Shown here: positions 32,879 through 42,078 of the stretch, piece by piece
How positions within the stretch are numbered: position 1 is the stretch's first letter
Layout: every line of letters starts with the position of its first letter
Position numbers and translations under genes: made by a program
Notes under the pieces: generated by a model
Seen by the model: only the letters and a program-made list of their open reading frames with translations
Database searches by the model: none
What the model was told of the DNA's origin: nothing
Origin: Geotalea sp. SG265
Lineage (GTDB): Bacteria; Desulfobacterota; Desulfuromonadia; Geobacterales; Geobacteraceae
Direction of reading: 5' to 3'
Assembly: GCF_022808985.1 (NCBI RefSeq)
Contig: NZ_JAKZFT010000015.1
Coordinates: forward strand, 1 to 64,000
Length of the DNA: 64,000 nt

Positions 32879-33412
32879 TTATTTAACCTTGGCACCGACC
32901 TTCTGGGCCACTTCCTTTGCCTGCTGCAGATGCTGCTCAAGTACCGGCAGCGTTTTTTCCGCCCACGCCTTCACCTCGGGGTCCTTAACCTTCTGGGTCG
33001 CCTTCCTGAAGTCCTCCACGTCATCCTTGTGGTCCTTGACCATTTCCGTCATATATTTCTTGTCGAAGTCCGCTGCGGAAGCCTTGTTCAGCTTGTCCAC
33101 CTTGGATTGGTGCTTGTGCTCCAACTTTGCAGGCAGGGGGACGTTTTTCTGCTGGGCGAGGGTCTTCAGCTCGTCATTGGCCTTGCCGTGGTCGGTCACC
33201 ATGCGGTTGCCGAAATCCTTCACCTCCTGGGACTGCCCTTTCGACTTGGCAATCTGCCCAAGCTCGACCTCCATCATACCGCCGCTGGCAGCCTTCTTGA
33301 TAAAATCCTTGTCTTTACCCGCCACCCCCTTGTCCGCTGCAAGGGCGGCCGTTGCCAGAAAGGCAAGGAAGAGACTGACGATCAGTAGTATCGAGAATCT
33401 GTTTTTCTTCAT
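32879..33412 (-). CDS. DUF4142 periplasmic ferritin-like helical protein
   Basis: A 177-residue protein with a signal peptide (about 1-26, ending ALA-A) and the DUF4142 domain: FIKKAASGGMMEVELGQIAKSKG, VKDFGNRMVTDHGKANDEL and FDKKYMTEMVKDHKDDVEDF. The fold resembles ferritin-like four-helix bundles, but no di-iron site is established. It is Lys-rich. Such proteins are often linked to stress or envelope functions. AAAGGAGC precedes the ATG. Confidence 0.88.
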   Translation of the reverse strand: MKKNRFSILLIVSLFLAFLATAALAADKGVAGKDKDFIKKAASGGMMEVELGQIAKSKGQSQEVKDFGNRMVTDHGKANDELKTLAQQKNVPLPAKLEHKHQSKVDKLNKASAADFDKKYMTEMVKDHKDDVEDFRKATQKVKDPEVKAWAEKTLPVLEQHLQQAKEVAQKVGAKVK

Positions 33413-33499
33413 GGCAGCTCCTTTCCTGTTTTTAGTGATTACATCCCATCGGGCTTGAGAATGACCTTTGTATAGGGTGCCTCCTCCTTGCCAGCGGCG

Positions 33500-33823
33500 C
33501 TAGACTTCCAGGTCCCGACACAACTTCTCGAACCGGTCCCGGAACTGGGGAAGACGTGGCAGGCCAAGCTCCTCAAGTTCGCGATTCTTCTTCTGCGCCG
33601 TTTTCGAGTTGAGGTCGCTCAGGTAGTTGTCCTTGACCTCCCGTGCGGTATGATACTGATCGTGAAAGCGTTTTTGCTCGCTTTCCGTAGAGCGCCTCAC
33701 ATCCTGGAACTTTTGCCGTTTGCTTCCATCGGTGAAATCCCGGTCTGTTTTGGCCAGGATCGGGTCAAAGGCGTTTTCGTCGAGAAAGGCCACCAGTTTT
33801 TCCCTTTTCGCCCTGTCGTCCAT
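33500..33823 (-). CDS. Conserved charged helical protein of unknown function
   Basis: A 107-residue, highly charged cytoplasmic protein (many Asp/Lys/Arg; DDRAKREKLVAFLDENAFDP at the start, then RRSTESEQKRFHDQYHTA). Predicted to be helical, with no membrane segment or metal motif. GGGAGG lies before the ATG. It lies 30 bases downstream of another small helical protein gene on the same strand, so the two are probably cotranscribed. Confidence 0.7.
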   Translation of the reverse strand: MDDRAKREKLVAFLDENAFDPILAKTDRDFTDGSKRQKFQDVRRSTESEQKRFHDQYHTAREVKDNYLSDLNSKTAQKKNRELEELGLPRLPQFRDRFEKLCRDLEV

Positions 33824-33853
33824 GAAAGCCTCCCAAGTGAAGAACCAGCCGTC

Positions 33854-34057
33854 TTATAGCCTGCTCTTCAACAAGTCTTTCCCCTTCTGCACCAGGTTGA
33901 CGTTCGTCTCCAGCACCTCGTTGAAATACTGGCGGGCATCCCGGTCCCCTTCCTGGTCTGCATCACGCATGTACTGGTTACACGTATCTGCCGCCTGCGA
34001 AGCATTGTAGATGACGCTGATTAGATCGTAATCCTTGTCCTTGAGCTTTTCAGCCAT
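33854..34057 (-). CDS. Small helical protein of unknown function
   Basis: A 67-residue protein (YDLISVIYNASQAADTCNQYMRDA, then QYFNEVLETNVNLVQKGKDLL) with two likely helices and a single Cys. AAGGAGG precedes the ATG. Its spacing pattern recalls small ferritin-like/coat-F-type helical proteins, but I cannot assign it. First gene of a pair with 33500-33823. Confidence 0.65.
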   Translation of the reverse strand: MAEKLKDKDYDLISVIYNASQAADTCNQYMRDADQEGDRDARQYFNEVLETNVNLVQKGKDLLKSRL

Positions 34058-34169
34058 GATAAGCCTCCTTGCGCGTTAGATTAGTGTTTACTTAAAAATG
34101 ATAGAAGAGTACACCGCAATGTCAACGAGAGACGGCGCCGCAATTAGGCTCCGCCACCCCAGCCAGCTC

Positions 34170-34922
34170 TCATTTTCCTGCATGCTTTGCCGAGAGCTGC
34201 TCCAGATAGCGTTGCGCCTTCACCGACCCTTTCCGGGCGGCTTTTTCCAGCCAGTGAATGGCACTTTCGCGGTCCTTGTCAACGCCGTCACCCCGGGCGT
34301 ACATGGCACCCAGGTAAACCTGGGCCTCGGTGGAATCCTGTTCCGCCGCCATGCGAAACCAGCGTGCCGCCTCATGGCGGTCCTTCAGCACCCCTTCGCC
34401 GCGGGCATACATGCCACCGAGGTAAATCTGCGCCTTCACATATCCTTGTTCAGCCGCCGCCTTGAACCAGTGCAGCGTTGCAGAACGGTCTTCTGTCACC
34501 CCATCCCCCCGGGCATACATCAGTCCCAGGTTGTATTGGGCTCTGGCATCCCCCTGGACAGCGGCCTGGCTGAACCAGCAGAATGCCTCCTGGAGATCCT
34601 TTGCCACCCCTTCCCCATTAAGATAGAGGAGCCCCAGATTGTAGCGGGCACTGGCATGACCGGCGGCAGCAGCTTTTCCAAACCAGACTGCCGCCTCGGC
34701 AGGATTGGGTTCGACCCCCTCACCCTTGTAATACATGACGCCGGCTGCGAAATCGCCGGCGGGATCGCCCCTGGACTGGAAGTGGCGCAAAGCGCCGGCG
34801 TAATCCTTTCCTTCATAGGAAACAAGCCCCGGATCGCGTACGCAGCCGGTAAAAAGCAGCGCCACCAGCAGCACCAGAAAACAGCAGGTCCCTCCGGCAT
34901 TTTGATTGGTAATTCTACGCAT
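34170..34922 (-). CDS. Sel1-repeat lipoprotein
   Basis: A 250-residue protein with a lipobox (LLFTGC, Cys about 27) followed by five to six Sel1-like repeats (units such as A.YNLGLLYLNGEGV.KD..EA..WF.KAA) from about residue 50 to the end. The repeats form a TPR-like solenoid used for protein-protein contacts. It should sit in the periplasm, attached to a membrane. It is 33 bases downstream of the permease gene on the same strand. Confidence 0.9.
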   Translation of the reverse strand: MRRITNQNAGGTCCFLVLLVALLFTGCVRDPGLVSYEGKDYAGALRHFQSRGDPAGDFAAGVMYYKGEGVEPNPAEAAVWFGKAAAAGHASARYNLGLLYLNGEGVAKDLQEAFCWFSQAAVQGDARAQYNLGLMYARGDGVTEDRSATLHWFKAAAEQGYVKAQIYLGGMYARGEGVLKDRHEAARWFRMAAEQDSTEAQVYLGAMYARGDGVDKDRESAIHWLEKAARKGSVKAQRYLEQLSAKHAGK

Positions 34923-34955
34923 GACATTTCTCCCGCAAAAGTCACTCCGGGTGAT

Positions 34956-36266
34956 TCAGGCGAAAAAGAGGCTGAATACGACCAGGAAGGTGAGCTGGCA
35001 GGCCGCCACCAGCCAGCCGTTGCGCAGCATGGACTTCATATCCGTCGATTCGGCGAAACCGAGGGAACTGACCATGTTCGCCCCGGGAAAGACGAAATTG
35101 TGCACCCGGGTCGCCACCACCAGTGCAAGGGACCAGGCGAGCATGGAAACGGCATAGCGGGCAAGGAGGGGGTTGAACATCTCGTGAAGGAGCTTGAGCG
35201 TTGCCACAGTGGCACCACTGATGCCGAAGGCACCGAGAAATCCGCCGGTAATGACGATGGCTGGTTTGCCCCCCGTTTCCATGAGCGGTTTCAGGAGCGT
35301 CGTCAGGGCGGCAAAACCCCCGGCCTTTTCCACGAAAAGGATAAAAGGGTCAAGGAGCAGGAAAAGCAGGAACAATCCCACGTTTCCCGCCATGCCACGG
35401 ATGACGTGCCCGAGGATCTGCCCGAACCTGAGCCCTCCCGTAAAACCGGTGATAAGGGCAAGTCCCAGCATGATGACGACAACGAACGATGTTGGAGCCT
35501 TGACAACGATGCCGTAGACGACTGCGGCAATGAAGGTGCAGGTAAAGGCCATAGCTGCCCGCCGGTTCCGGCGCGTCGGCTCGAAGCGCTCCAGCTCATC
35601 GGCCTGTTCATAAGGGGTCTGGTAACGGGTGTTGCGCTGGATGCGCTGGATCATCAGCCAAGTCACCACCAGGGTAATGAGGGCTACCGGGCCGGAAACG
35701 TAGAGAAGCATTTCGCCGTAGCCAATTTTCGTCAGGCCGAGCAGGGTGATGACCGGCGGGGAAAAAGGCCCCAGGATCAGCGCCTCCTCCCCCACCGCCT
35801 GAAAAATTACCCCGACCGTGCTCCGGGACAGGCCAACGGCAGCGGCGATGGGAAGGACGATGGGGGCGATGATGGCATTGCCCCCCGCCATGGTCCCCAA
35901 AAGGCCGACGATGACCAGGCAGGCGATCATGATGCCGAGCATGGCCTTCCGCTCGCTGTCGATGCCGATGCCGTAGACGATACCGTGAACGATGGTGTGG
36001 GAGACCCCGGTGGCGTTGAGCACCTCCCCCAGGCCGCGGCCGAGCATGATGATCAACCCCACCAACGCCAGGAACGACCCCATGCTGGCCGCCAGCGCCG
36101 CACCCAGGGACACGAGGGTCTGGCCGCTTAGAATGGCGCCGATGATGACGCAGATGACGGTCGCGGCGAGGATATCCACGTTGCGAAAAACCAGAACGAT
36201 GTAAACCAGAAGCGGTGCCAGGCCGAGCAAGCCCCACCAGATGCTGGGTACTGCTTCAATGGGCAT
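34956..36266 (-). CDS. GntP/NhaC-like secondary transporter
   Basis: A 436-residue polytopic membrane protein with about 11-12 helices. The loop MAGGNAIIAPIVLPIAAAVGLS and the later GAFGISGATVATLKLLHE resemble the re-entrant substrate-binding regions of the ion-transporter superfamily (GntP, DctM, NhaC). Its start overlaps the D-aminoacylase stop by 11 bases, so the two are coupled, which suggests uptake of an N-acyl-amino acid or the released product. The exact family is uncertain from sequence alone. Confidence 0.75.
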   Translation of the reverse strand: MPIEAVPSIWWGLLGLAPLLVYIVLVFRNVDILAATVICVIIGAILSGQTLVSLGAALAASMGSFLALVGLIIMLGRGLGEVLNATGVSHTIVHGIVYGIGIDSERKAMLGIMIACLVIVGLLGTMAGGNAIIAPIVLPIAAAVGLSRSTVGVIFQAVGEEALILGPFSPPVITLLGLTKIGYGEMLLYVSGPVALITLVVTWLMIQRIQRNTRYQTPYEQADELERFEPTRRNRRAAMAFTCTFIAAVVYGIVVKAPTSFVVVIMLGLALITGFTGGLRFGQILGHVIRGMAGNVGLFLLFLLLDPFILFVEKAGGFAALTTLLKPLMETGGKPAIVITGGFLGAFGISGATVATLKLLHEMFNPLLARYAVSMLAWSLALVVATRVHNFVFPGANMVSSLGFAESTDMKSMLRNGWLVAACQLTFLVVFSLFFA

Positions 36267-37869
36267 GTGCGCATTCTCCTTTTCTCAAAACCCGGCCCGG
36301 TCGGCGTCCGGTCAGCCTGCCGTCCCAGATGACCGGTTCCCCTGCCACCAGAAGATGGACGATGCCGGCGGAGTAGCGGTGGGGATCCACATAGTCCCCA
36401 TTGTCCCTGACCTTTGCCGGGTCGAAGAGGACAAGATCGGCCGCATGGCCCTCCCGCACCAGTCCACGATCCTTGAGCCCCAGGCGTGATGCAGGCAGGC
36501 CGGTCATCTTGTGGATCGCCGCCTCCAGGGAGAGCACCTTTTCTTCCCGCACATAATGGCCCAGGATGCGGGTAAAGGTTCCGTAGGAGCGGGGATGGGT
36601 CGCTTCGCCAGCGGCAGCCGCGGCGTTCAGCCCGTGGCCGTCGGAACCGACCATGACCTCCGGGTCGGCAAGGATCGACCGCACGTCATCCTCGGCCATG
36701 GAAAAGAAGATGGCACCGACCTCCCCCTGCTCTTCCACCAGGAGCCGGATCACCGCTTCGGCGCCGCTGCATCCCCAGCCGGCGGCAATCTCGGCTATGG
36801 TCCTGCCGGAAAGATGGCGGTTGTGTCCGGAACGACAGTTGCTGATCATGATTCCCGCCGCCCCCTCGCGGGCGGCAATGGCGGCTTCCATTTCTCCCGT
36901 AAGCCTGTCTCGCAGTTCGGGTGCCTGCAGCCGCTGCAAAAGGGAAGCAACGCCTCCGGCATGGGCCCACTGGGGAACGATTGCCGCCAGGGTCGTGGCA
37001 GAGGCCGCATAGGGGTACTGATCGGCAGCCATGTCAATGCCCGCTCCCCGTGCCGCGGCAATCTTGGCCAGAATTTCCCCGGCCAGGCCGCGATTACCCC
37101 GCCCCATGGCTTTGAGATGGGACACCTGCACGCGGACTCCGCTCGTCCTCCCTATGGCCATGGCTTCGTCCAGGGCCGCCATGAGCCCCTCCCCTTCATT
37201 GCGGATGTGGCTCGTATAGAGAGAATCGAACGCCGCCAGGGTTCGGGCAAGAGTCACCAACTCCTCCAGCCTTGCATAGCTTCCCGGCGGATAGATGAGG
37301 CCGGTGGACATTCCCCATGCCCCCTGCTGCAGGGCTTCTTCCAGCAATCGCCGCATCAGCCCCAGCTCCCTGGCGGTCGGCGCTCGATCTTCCATGCCCA
37401 TGGCGGCAATGCGCAGCGCGGCATGCCCCACCATGGGAGCCACGTTTATGCCAAGCCCGGACCGTTCCACGGCCCCGGCCCATCCAAGGAGATCGTTCCA
37501 GCCGATCCCTTCCGGCGGGAGTTTGAAATCATGCAACGCCAGGTATTCCTCCAACTGCCGCTCCCCCCCCGCTGCCACAGGGAAACAGCTCAGGCCGCAA
37601 TTGCCGGTCACCTCCAGGGTCACCCCTTGAAAGACCTTACTTTCCGCCTGTGGGCAGGGAAAGAGGGTCATATCGGAATGGCTGTGGATGTCGATGAATC
37701 CTGGAGCCAGGACGAGCCCCGCCGCATCGGCTATCCGATCCGCATTATGGCCGGAACCGATCCGGCCGATGGCTGCGACACGCCCCCCCGTCACCAGGAC
37801 ATCTGCCATACGGGCAGGCTTCCCGCTGCCGTCGATCACCAGTGCGCCCTTTAAAAGCAGGGAATCCAT
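36256..37869 (-). CDS. N-acyl-D-amino-acid deacylase (D-aminoacylase) family
   Basis: A 537-residue amidohydrolase. The N-terminal small domain (LLLKGALVIDGSG) leads to the metal motif DIHSHSD (about 66-72), the Cys-bearing TGNCGLSCFP (about 98-107) expected to bridge zinc, YTSHIRNEG, QVSHLKAMG and the catalytic Asp in VGSDGHG (about 410). It should hydrolyse N-acyl-D-amino acids to free D-amino acids. GGAGG precedes the ATG at 37869. It forms a two-gene unit with the downstream permease, suggesting salvage of peptidoglycan or environmental D-amino acid derivatives. Confidence 0.9.
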   Translation of the reverse strand: MDSLLLKGALVIDGSGKPARMADVLVTGGRVAAIGRIGSGHNADRIADAAGLVLAPGFIDIHSHSDMTLFPCPQAESKVFQGVTLEVTGNCGLSCFPVAAGGERQLEEYLALHDFKLPPEGIGWNDLLGWAGAVERSGLGINVAPMVGHAALRIAAMGMEDRAPTARELGLMRRLLEEALQQGAWGMSTGLIYPPGSYARLEELVTLARTLAAFDSLYTSHIRNEGEGLMAALDEAMAIGRTSGVRVQVSHLKAMGRGNRGLAGEILAKIAAARGAGIDMAADQYPYAASATTLAAIVPQWAHAGGVASLLQRLQAPELRDRLTGEMEAAIAAREGAAGIMISNCRSGHNRHLSGRTIAEIAAGWGCSGAEAVIRLLVEEQGEVGAIFFSMAEDDVRSILADPEVMVGSDGHGLNAAAAAGEATHPRSYGTFTRILGHYVREEKVLSLEAAIHKMTGLPASRLGLKDRGLVREGHAADLVLFDPAKVRDNGDYVDPHRYSAGIVHLLVAGEPVIWDGRLTGRRPGRVLRKGECAHAH

Positions 37870-38132
37870 CACGCCTCCGTCAATGAAAAAATTCGGAGTT
37901 ATCCTACGGTAAATGCCCGAGAGATAAAAGGGAAATAGTGTCCATCGGGAAACGAAATAGCTGCCCCTTGCAAACAGGGGGCACCCTGCTACCATTAGAA
38001 ATACTTTAACCCCCAGAACAACATCAAACTGCATCTGCCGAAGAATCGAAAAACCAAATTGCTTTATGAGCCGGTCAACCTGTGCCATACTCCAGAAGCC
38101 GGCACACATCCTAATACCCCAGGAGACCTGCA

Positions 38133-39119
38133 ATGCCCATTCTTGTAACTGGCGGCTGCGGCTACATCGGCAGCCATGTCGTCCGGCAACTGAGCGAAGC
38201 CGGACACGAGGTAATTGTCTACGACAACCTCTCCACCGGCTCGGCGGATGCCCTCGTCAACGGCGAAAAGCTTGTTATCGGTGAACTGGCCGACTCCAAG
38301 AAACTGGCAGCCGTTTTCCACGACCATGGACCGAAGACGGTCCTTCACTTCGCCGCTGCCATCGTCGCCCCAGAATCGGTTTCCGATCCGCTCAAATACT
38401 ACGGCAACAATACCTGCAACACCATGAACCTCCTCAAGACCTGCGTCGCAAGCGGGGTGGAACGGTTCATCTTTTCCAGTACCGCTGCGGTGTACGGCCT
38501 CCCCGCAGGGGGAGTGGCCGCGGAGGATTCGCCGACCCGCCCCATCAATCCCTACGGAACGTCTAAGCTGATGAGCGAATGGATGCTCCGCGACACGGCC
38601 GCAGCCCATGGCCTGAGGTATGTGGCGCTACGCTACTTCAACGTGGCAGGGGCCGATCCCCTGAGCCGCATGGGGCAGCGCACCCCCGACGCCACCCACC
38701 TGATCAAGGTCTGCTGCCAGGCAGCCTTGGGCATGCGCCAGCAGGTTGCCATCTTCGGCACCGACTATCCGACCCCGGACGGTACGGGCATTCGGGACTA
38801 TATTCATGTGGAGGACCTGGCCTCCGCCCATCTGGCGGCGCTCCAATACCTGGAAAACGGGGGAGAGTCCGAGACCATCAACGTCGGCTATGGCCAAGGC
38901 TCCAGCGTCAGAGAAGTGATTCAGGTGGTGCGCCACGTGTCGGGGGTGCCGTTCAAGGCAGTGGAATCCTCCCGCCGTCCCGGCGATCCCGCGTCCCTTG
39001 TCGCCAGGGCCGACCGCGCCCGCTCCATCCTTCAGTGGACCCCCCGCCATGACGACCTGACGACAATCGTCGCCGATGCCTGGCGCTGGGAACAGAAGCT
39101 CTTCAACGGAACGCGATAA
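38133..39119 (+). CDS. galE: UDP-glucose 4-epimerase
   Basis: A 328-residue extended short-chain dehydrogenase. Nucleotide-binding VTGGCGYIGSHV at the N-terminus, YDNLSTG, catalytic YGTSK (YxxxK) and the substrate region RYFNVAGADP are typical of GalE. It interconverts UDP-glucose and UDP-galactose (or the N-acetyl forms) for cell-surface glycans. The gene stands alone, divergent from the D-aminoacylase gene, with an intrinsic terminator after it. Confidence 0.93.
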   Translation: MPILVTGGCGYIGSHVVRQLSEAGHEVIVYDNLSTGSADALVNGEKLVIGELADSKKLAAVFHDHGPKTVLHFAAAIVAPESVSDPLKYYGNNTCNTMNLLKTCVASGVERFIFSSTAAVYGLPAGGVAAEDSPTRPINPYGTSKLMSEWMLRDTAAAHGLRYVALRYFNVAGADPLSRMGQRTPDATHLIKVCCQAALGMRQQVAIFGTDYPTPDGTGIRDYIHVEDLASAHLAALQYLENGGESETINVGYGQGSSVREVIQVVRHVSGVPFKAVESSRRPGDPASLVARADRARSILQWTPRHDDLTTIVADAWRWEQKLFNGTR

Positions 39120-39133
39120 CTAAGCCTTCGCCT

Positions 39134-39160
39134 GCCCCGTCCCCACCGACGGGGCTTTTT
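39134..39160 (+). terminator. galE intrinsic terminator
   Basis: GCCCCGTC (39134-39141) pairs with GACGGGGC (39148-39155), followed by TTTTT. Confidence 0.88.
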
Positions 39161-39173
39161 GGGGTTCTTAAGA

Positions 39174-39374
39174 CATTTCCAGAGAAGACAGTCGTGGCAT
39201 CGGGAGTGAGCGACGAGCTACAGCGGCGAGCGGACGCCCGCCGTATTTTGAATGGAGGCTATCCGTAGTTTCAAGCATGGTGAGTCATTGCACGGGCGAC
39301 ACCGCAAGGTCCGCAGCTGTGGCGACAGAGCGAACGGACGATGTCGCGACTGTCTTTTATTTCACAAAATTCCA
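39174..39374 (+). repeat. Palindromic interspersed repeat, family A, copy 4
   Basis: Starts ATTTCCAGAGAAGACAGTCG and ends CGACTGTC...AAATTCCAG. Internal blocks GGCATCGGGAGTGAGCGACG, GCTACAGCGGCGAGCGGAC and ACCGCAAGGTCCGCAGCTGT match the other copies. The G-to-A change in GACAGTCG is balanced by C-to-T in CGACTGTC, a compensatory pair. The remaining 39375-39519 is AT-rich leader with nothing else I recognise. Confidence 0.9.
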
Positions 39375-39519
39375 GAACGCACCTTTTTCCCCCTCTCCTT
39401 CTCCTCCCTCCTTAAATCCGACCACTGATTGCATTCTCCTACCTGTGTGTTATTAGTTTGAAATACCAAGTTAACTAATTCTAACAGAAGCCCGAGCGCG
39501 GGCCGATGGAGGAGACACA

Positions 39520-40269
39520 ATGGAAGCTGCAACCGGAGCAACCCAGAGTGGCTTGGAAAGAGAGGCGAAACAGCGGGGAAAACAAATCAACGTCGGGCGC
39601 AACGAACGGACCGCATCCATGATCGGCGGGGCGGCGCTGGCCGTCACCGGCCTGACGAAACTGGCCGGGAAAAAGATTCTGCCGGGGATGGCGCTGATGG
39701 CGGCAGGGGGCATGTTCCTCTACCGGGGCAAAACCGGCCATTGCGATGTATTCGAGGCCATGGGGGTCGATACCGCGGGCACCGAGGACAAAGGACTGAC
39801 TGTGGAAAAGGTGCTGACCATCAACCGCACCCCCCAGGAAGTCTATGAATTCTGGCACAATTTCGAGAATATTCCGAGATTCATGCGTCACCTGGAAGCG
39901 GTCCGCACCACCGGCGGCCGCACCTCCCACTGGAAAGCCCGGGGGCCGGCCGGCGTATCGGTGGAATGGGATGCGGAGATACTGGAAGACTACCCGGGCC
40001 AGCGGATCAGCTGGCAATCCCTGGGCAATGCCGACATCCCCAACGAGGGAACGGTGGAATTCATGGAAGCCCCCGGGGGACGCGGCACCGAGGTTAAGGT
40101 TCATCTCACCTATCGCCCCCCCGGCGGCACCGCCGGGAAGCTTGCGGCAAAAGTAGCCCACGGCATCAACGCCCAAGTAATCGAAGAGGACATGAAGCGG
40201 CTGAAACAAATTATGGAAACGGGAGAAACTGCCACGGCTGCCTATACGGGAAGCCGGACCTACCATTAA
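39520..40269 (+). CDS. DUF2892 plus SRPBCC (cyclase/dehydrase) protein
   Basis: A 249-residue protein. An N-terminal part (about 25-75) has two hydrophobic segments with INVGRNERTASMIGGAALAVTGL, matching the DUF2892 membrane domain. A C-terminal START/SRPBCC domain (about 90-235) opens with VEKVLTINRTPQEVYEFWHNFENIPRFMRH. SRPBCC folds bind hydrophobic ligands. GGAGG precedes the ATG. The next gene, a Zn-alcohol dehydrogenase, follows after 33 bases. This fusion is common near other stress genes, and the ligand is unknown. Confidence 0.88.
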   Translation: MEAATGATQSGLEREAKQRGKQINVGRNERTASMIGGAALAVTGLTKLAGKKILPGMALMAAGGMFLYRGKTGHCDVFEAMGVDTAGTEDKGLTVEKVLTINRTPQEVYEFWHNFENIPRFMRHLEAVRTTGGRTSHWKARGPAGVSVEWDAEILEDYPGQRISWQSLGNADIPNEGTVEFMEAPGGRGTEVKVHLTYRPPGGTAGKLAAKVAHGINAQVIEEDMKRLKQIMETGETATAAYTGSRTYH

Positions 40270-40302
40270 ATCAGCACCTCACCTGCAGGAAAAGGAGGCT
40301 CT

Positions 40303-41496
40303 ATGAAGGCTGTATGCTGGCACGGGAAGCATCATGTGCAGGTCGATACGGTTCCGGACCCCCAAATCCTCAACCCCCGCGATGCCATCGTCAAAGTGAC
40401 CCTCTCCGGCATCTGCGGCTCAGATCTCCATCTTTACAACGGCAAGGTTCCAACCATGAAGGAAGGGGACATCCTCGGCCATGAGTTCATGGGGGTGGTG
40501 GTCGAGACAGGCTCGGCCATCACTTCCTTAAGCCGCGGCGACCGGGTCATCGTCCCCTTTCCCATTGCCTGCGGCGACTGCTGGTACTGCCAGGAAGGGC
40601 TATGGGCGCTCTGCGACAACTCCAACCCCAATTCGTGGATGCTGGAAAAGCTCTATGGCGACACGGGTGCGGGCATTTACGGGTATTCCCACCTCTACGG
40701 AGGCTATGCAGGGGGTCAGGCGGAATTCGTCCGCGTCCCCTTTGCCGACACCGGACTGGAAAAGGTGCCGCCGGAGCTGAGCGACGAGAAAGTCCTGTTT
40801 CTCACCGATATTCTCCCCACCGGCTACCAGGCGGCGGAAAACTGTCACATTCAGAAGGGGGACACGGTGGCGGTCTGGGGATGCGGACCGGTGGGCCTCC
40901 TGGCGATGAAGTGCGCCTGGCAGCTGGGCGCGGGGAAGGTCTTCGCCATAGACCGCTTCCCGGAGCGGCTGGAAATGGCCCGCATGCATTGCAAGGCGGA
41001 GCCCCTCAACTATGAAGAAGTGGATATTACGGAAGCGCTCCACGACATGACCGGCGGCAGAGGCCCCGATTCCTGCATCGATGCCGTCGGCATGGAAGCG
41101 CAAGGGACCGGCCTGGAAGCAGCCTACGACACGGTCAAGCAGACCCTGCGCCTGGAAAACGACCGTCCCATCGCACTGCGCCAGCTGATCAAGGCCTGTC
41201 GCAAGGGGGGTACCGTCTCCATCCCTGGCGTCTACAGCGGTTTCGTGGACAAGATGCCCATGGGTGCAGTTTTTGCCAAGGGGTTGACGATCCGCGCAGG
41301 GCAAACTCATGTGCAGAAGTACCTGAGGCCGCTGATGCGGCTGATCGAAACCGGAGCGATCGATTCGTCGTTCCTCATCACCCACCGCTTGTCCCTGAAC
41401 GATGCTCCCATGGGCTACGAACTCTTCGACCGCAAACAGGACGGCTGCGTCAAGATCGTCCTCAGGCCCCAAGGTGTAAGCCAGACCGTACACTGA
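40303..41496 (+). CDS. Zinc-dependent alcohol dehydrogenase, formaldehyde-dehydrogenase-like
   Basis: A 397-residue MDR-family enzyme. The catalytic zinc site is GICGSDLH (Cys) with GHEFMG (His-Glu); the structural zinc loop is [18 protein letters not shown] (four Cys). The Rossmann motif is [14 protein letters not shown]. The insertion and length resemble glutathione-independent formaldehyde dehydrogenases. It oxidises an alcohol or aldehyde adduct with NAD(P). AAAGGAGG precedes the ATG. It is part of the run from 39520 to 44933. Confidence 0.9.
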   Translation: MKAVCWHGKHHVQVDTVPDPQILNPRDAIVKVTLSGICGSDLHLYNGKVPTMKEGDILGHEFMGVVVETGSAITSLSRGDRVIVPFPIACGDCWYCQEGLWALCDNSNPNSWMLEKLYGDTGAGIYGYSHLYGGYAGGQAEFVRVPFADTGLEKVPPELSDEKVLFLTDILPTGYQAAENCHIQKGDTVAVWGCGPVGLLAMKCAWQLGAGKVFAIDRFPERLEMARMHCKAEPLNYEEVDITEALHDMTGGRGPDSCIDAVGMEAQGTGLEAAYDTVKQTLRLENDRPIALRQLIKACRKGGTVSIPGVYSGFVDKMPMGAVFAKGLTIRAGQTHVQKYLRPLMRLIETGAIDSSFLITHRLSLNDAPMGYELFDRKQDGCVKIVLRPQGVSQTVH

Positions 41497-41546
41497 TGGA
41501 AGCAGGAACTTCCGGAGCTCTTCCAACATTACCAGGAGGCAGGCCT

Positions 41547-42056
41547 ATGGCACAACAGGCACACCAGTTCTTCGAACTTCTGAAAAAAGATCACCGCCGG
41601 GCCGAGCAACTCATGCAGCAGATCTCGGCGGCATCCCGGGATCAGCGGCAGCAGCCCTTCAGCACCCTGCACATGGAGCTGGCGGCACACTTCCAGATTG
41701 AAGAGAAGTTCTTTTATCCGAAACTCCTTCCCATTGAGGACATGAAGGCACTGGTGGAAGACGCCCTGGACGAACACCAGACGGCCAAGGACCTTATCTC
41801 CCAGCTGGAAAGGACCGGCTTCGCCTCTGAGGAGTGGCTGGAGATCTTTGAAAAGCTCGATGAGGGGATCAGGCACCACCACGAGGACGAGGAGCAGGAA
41901 ATTTTCCCCAGATGCACCCAGTTTCTGAAGGATCAGGACCTGACGGACATGGCACGGAAATCGGTACAGGAAAAGGAACAACTTTTGGCACGCACCGCCA
42001 GAACCGGTTCGGCCGGGATGGCACAGAGGAAAAGAGCGAGGGAAATACATCCATAA
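41547..42056 (+). CDS. Hemerythrin domain protein (first copy)
   Basis: A 169-residue four-helix protein with a hemerythrin HHE domain: LKKDHRRAEQLM, MELAAHFQIEEKFFYP, DALDEHQTAKDL and IRHHHEDEEQEIFP give the His/Glu ligands for a di-iron centre. A Lys/Arg-rich tail (about 140-169) extends past the domain. AGGAGG lies 7 bases before the ATG at 41547, preferred over 41496. Such proteins bind oxygen or sense redox and iron state. Paralogous to 43938-44444. Confidence 0.9.
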   Translation: MAQQAHQFFELLKKDHRRAEQLMQQISAASRDQRQQPFSTLHMELAAHFQIEEKFFYPKLLPIEDMKALVEDALDEHQTAKDLISQLERTGFASEEWLEIFEKLDEGIRHHHEDEEQEIFPRCTQFLKDQDLTDMARKSVQEKEQLLARTARTGSAGMAQRKRAREIHP

Positions 42057-42078
42057 CAGGCATGAAAGGAGAACACAG

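Noticed and set aside
34098-36131. Plus-strand open frame of about 677 codons
   Set aside because: Runs antisense through the Sel1 lipoprotein and permease genes. Both of those have strong family patterns and ribosome binding sites, and this frame has neither.
14882-39374. Family A repeats as a CRISPR-like array
   Set aside because: Copies are kilobases apart in separate intergenic regions with no spacers, and no cas genes are present.
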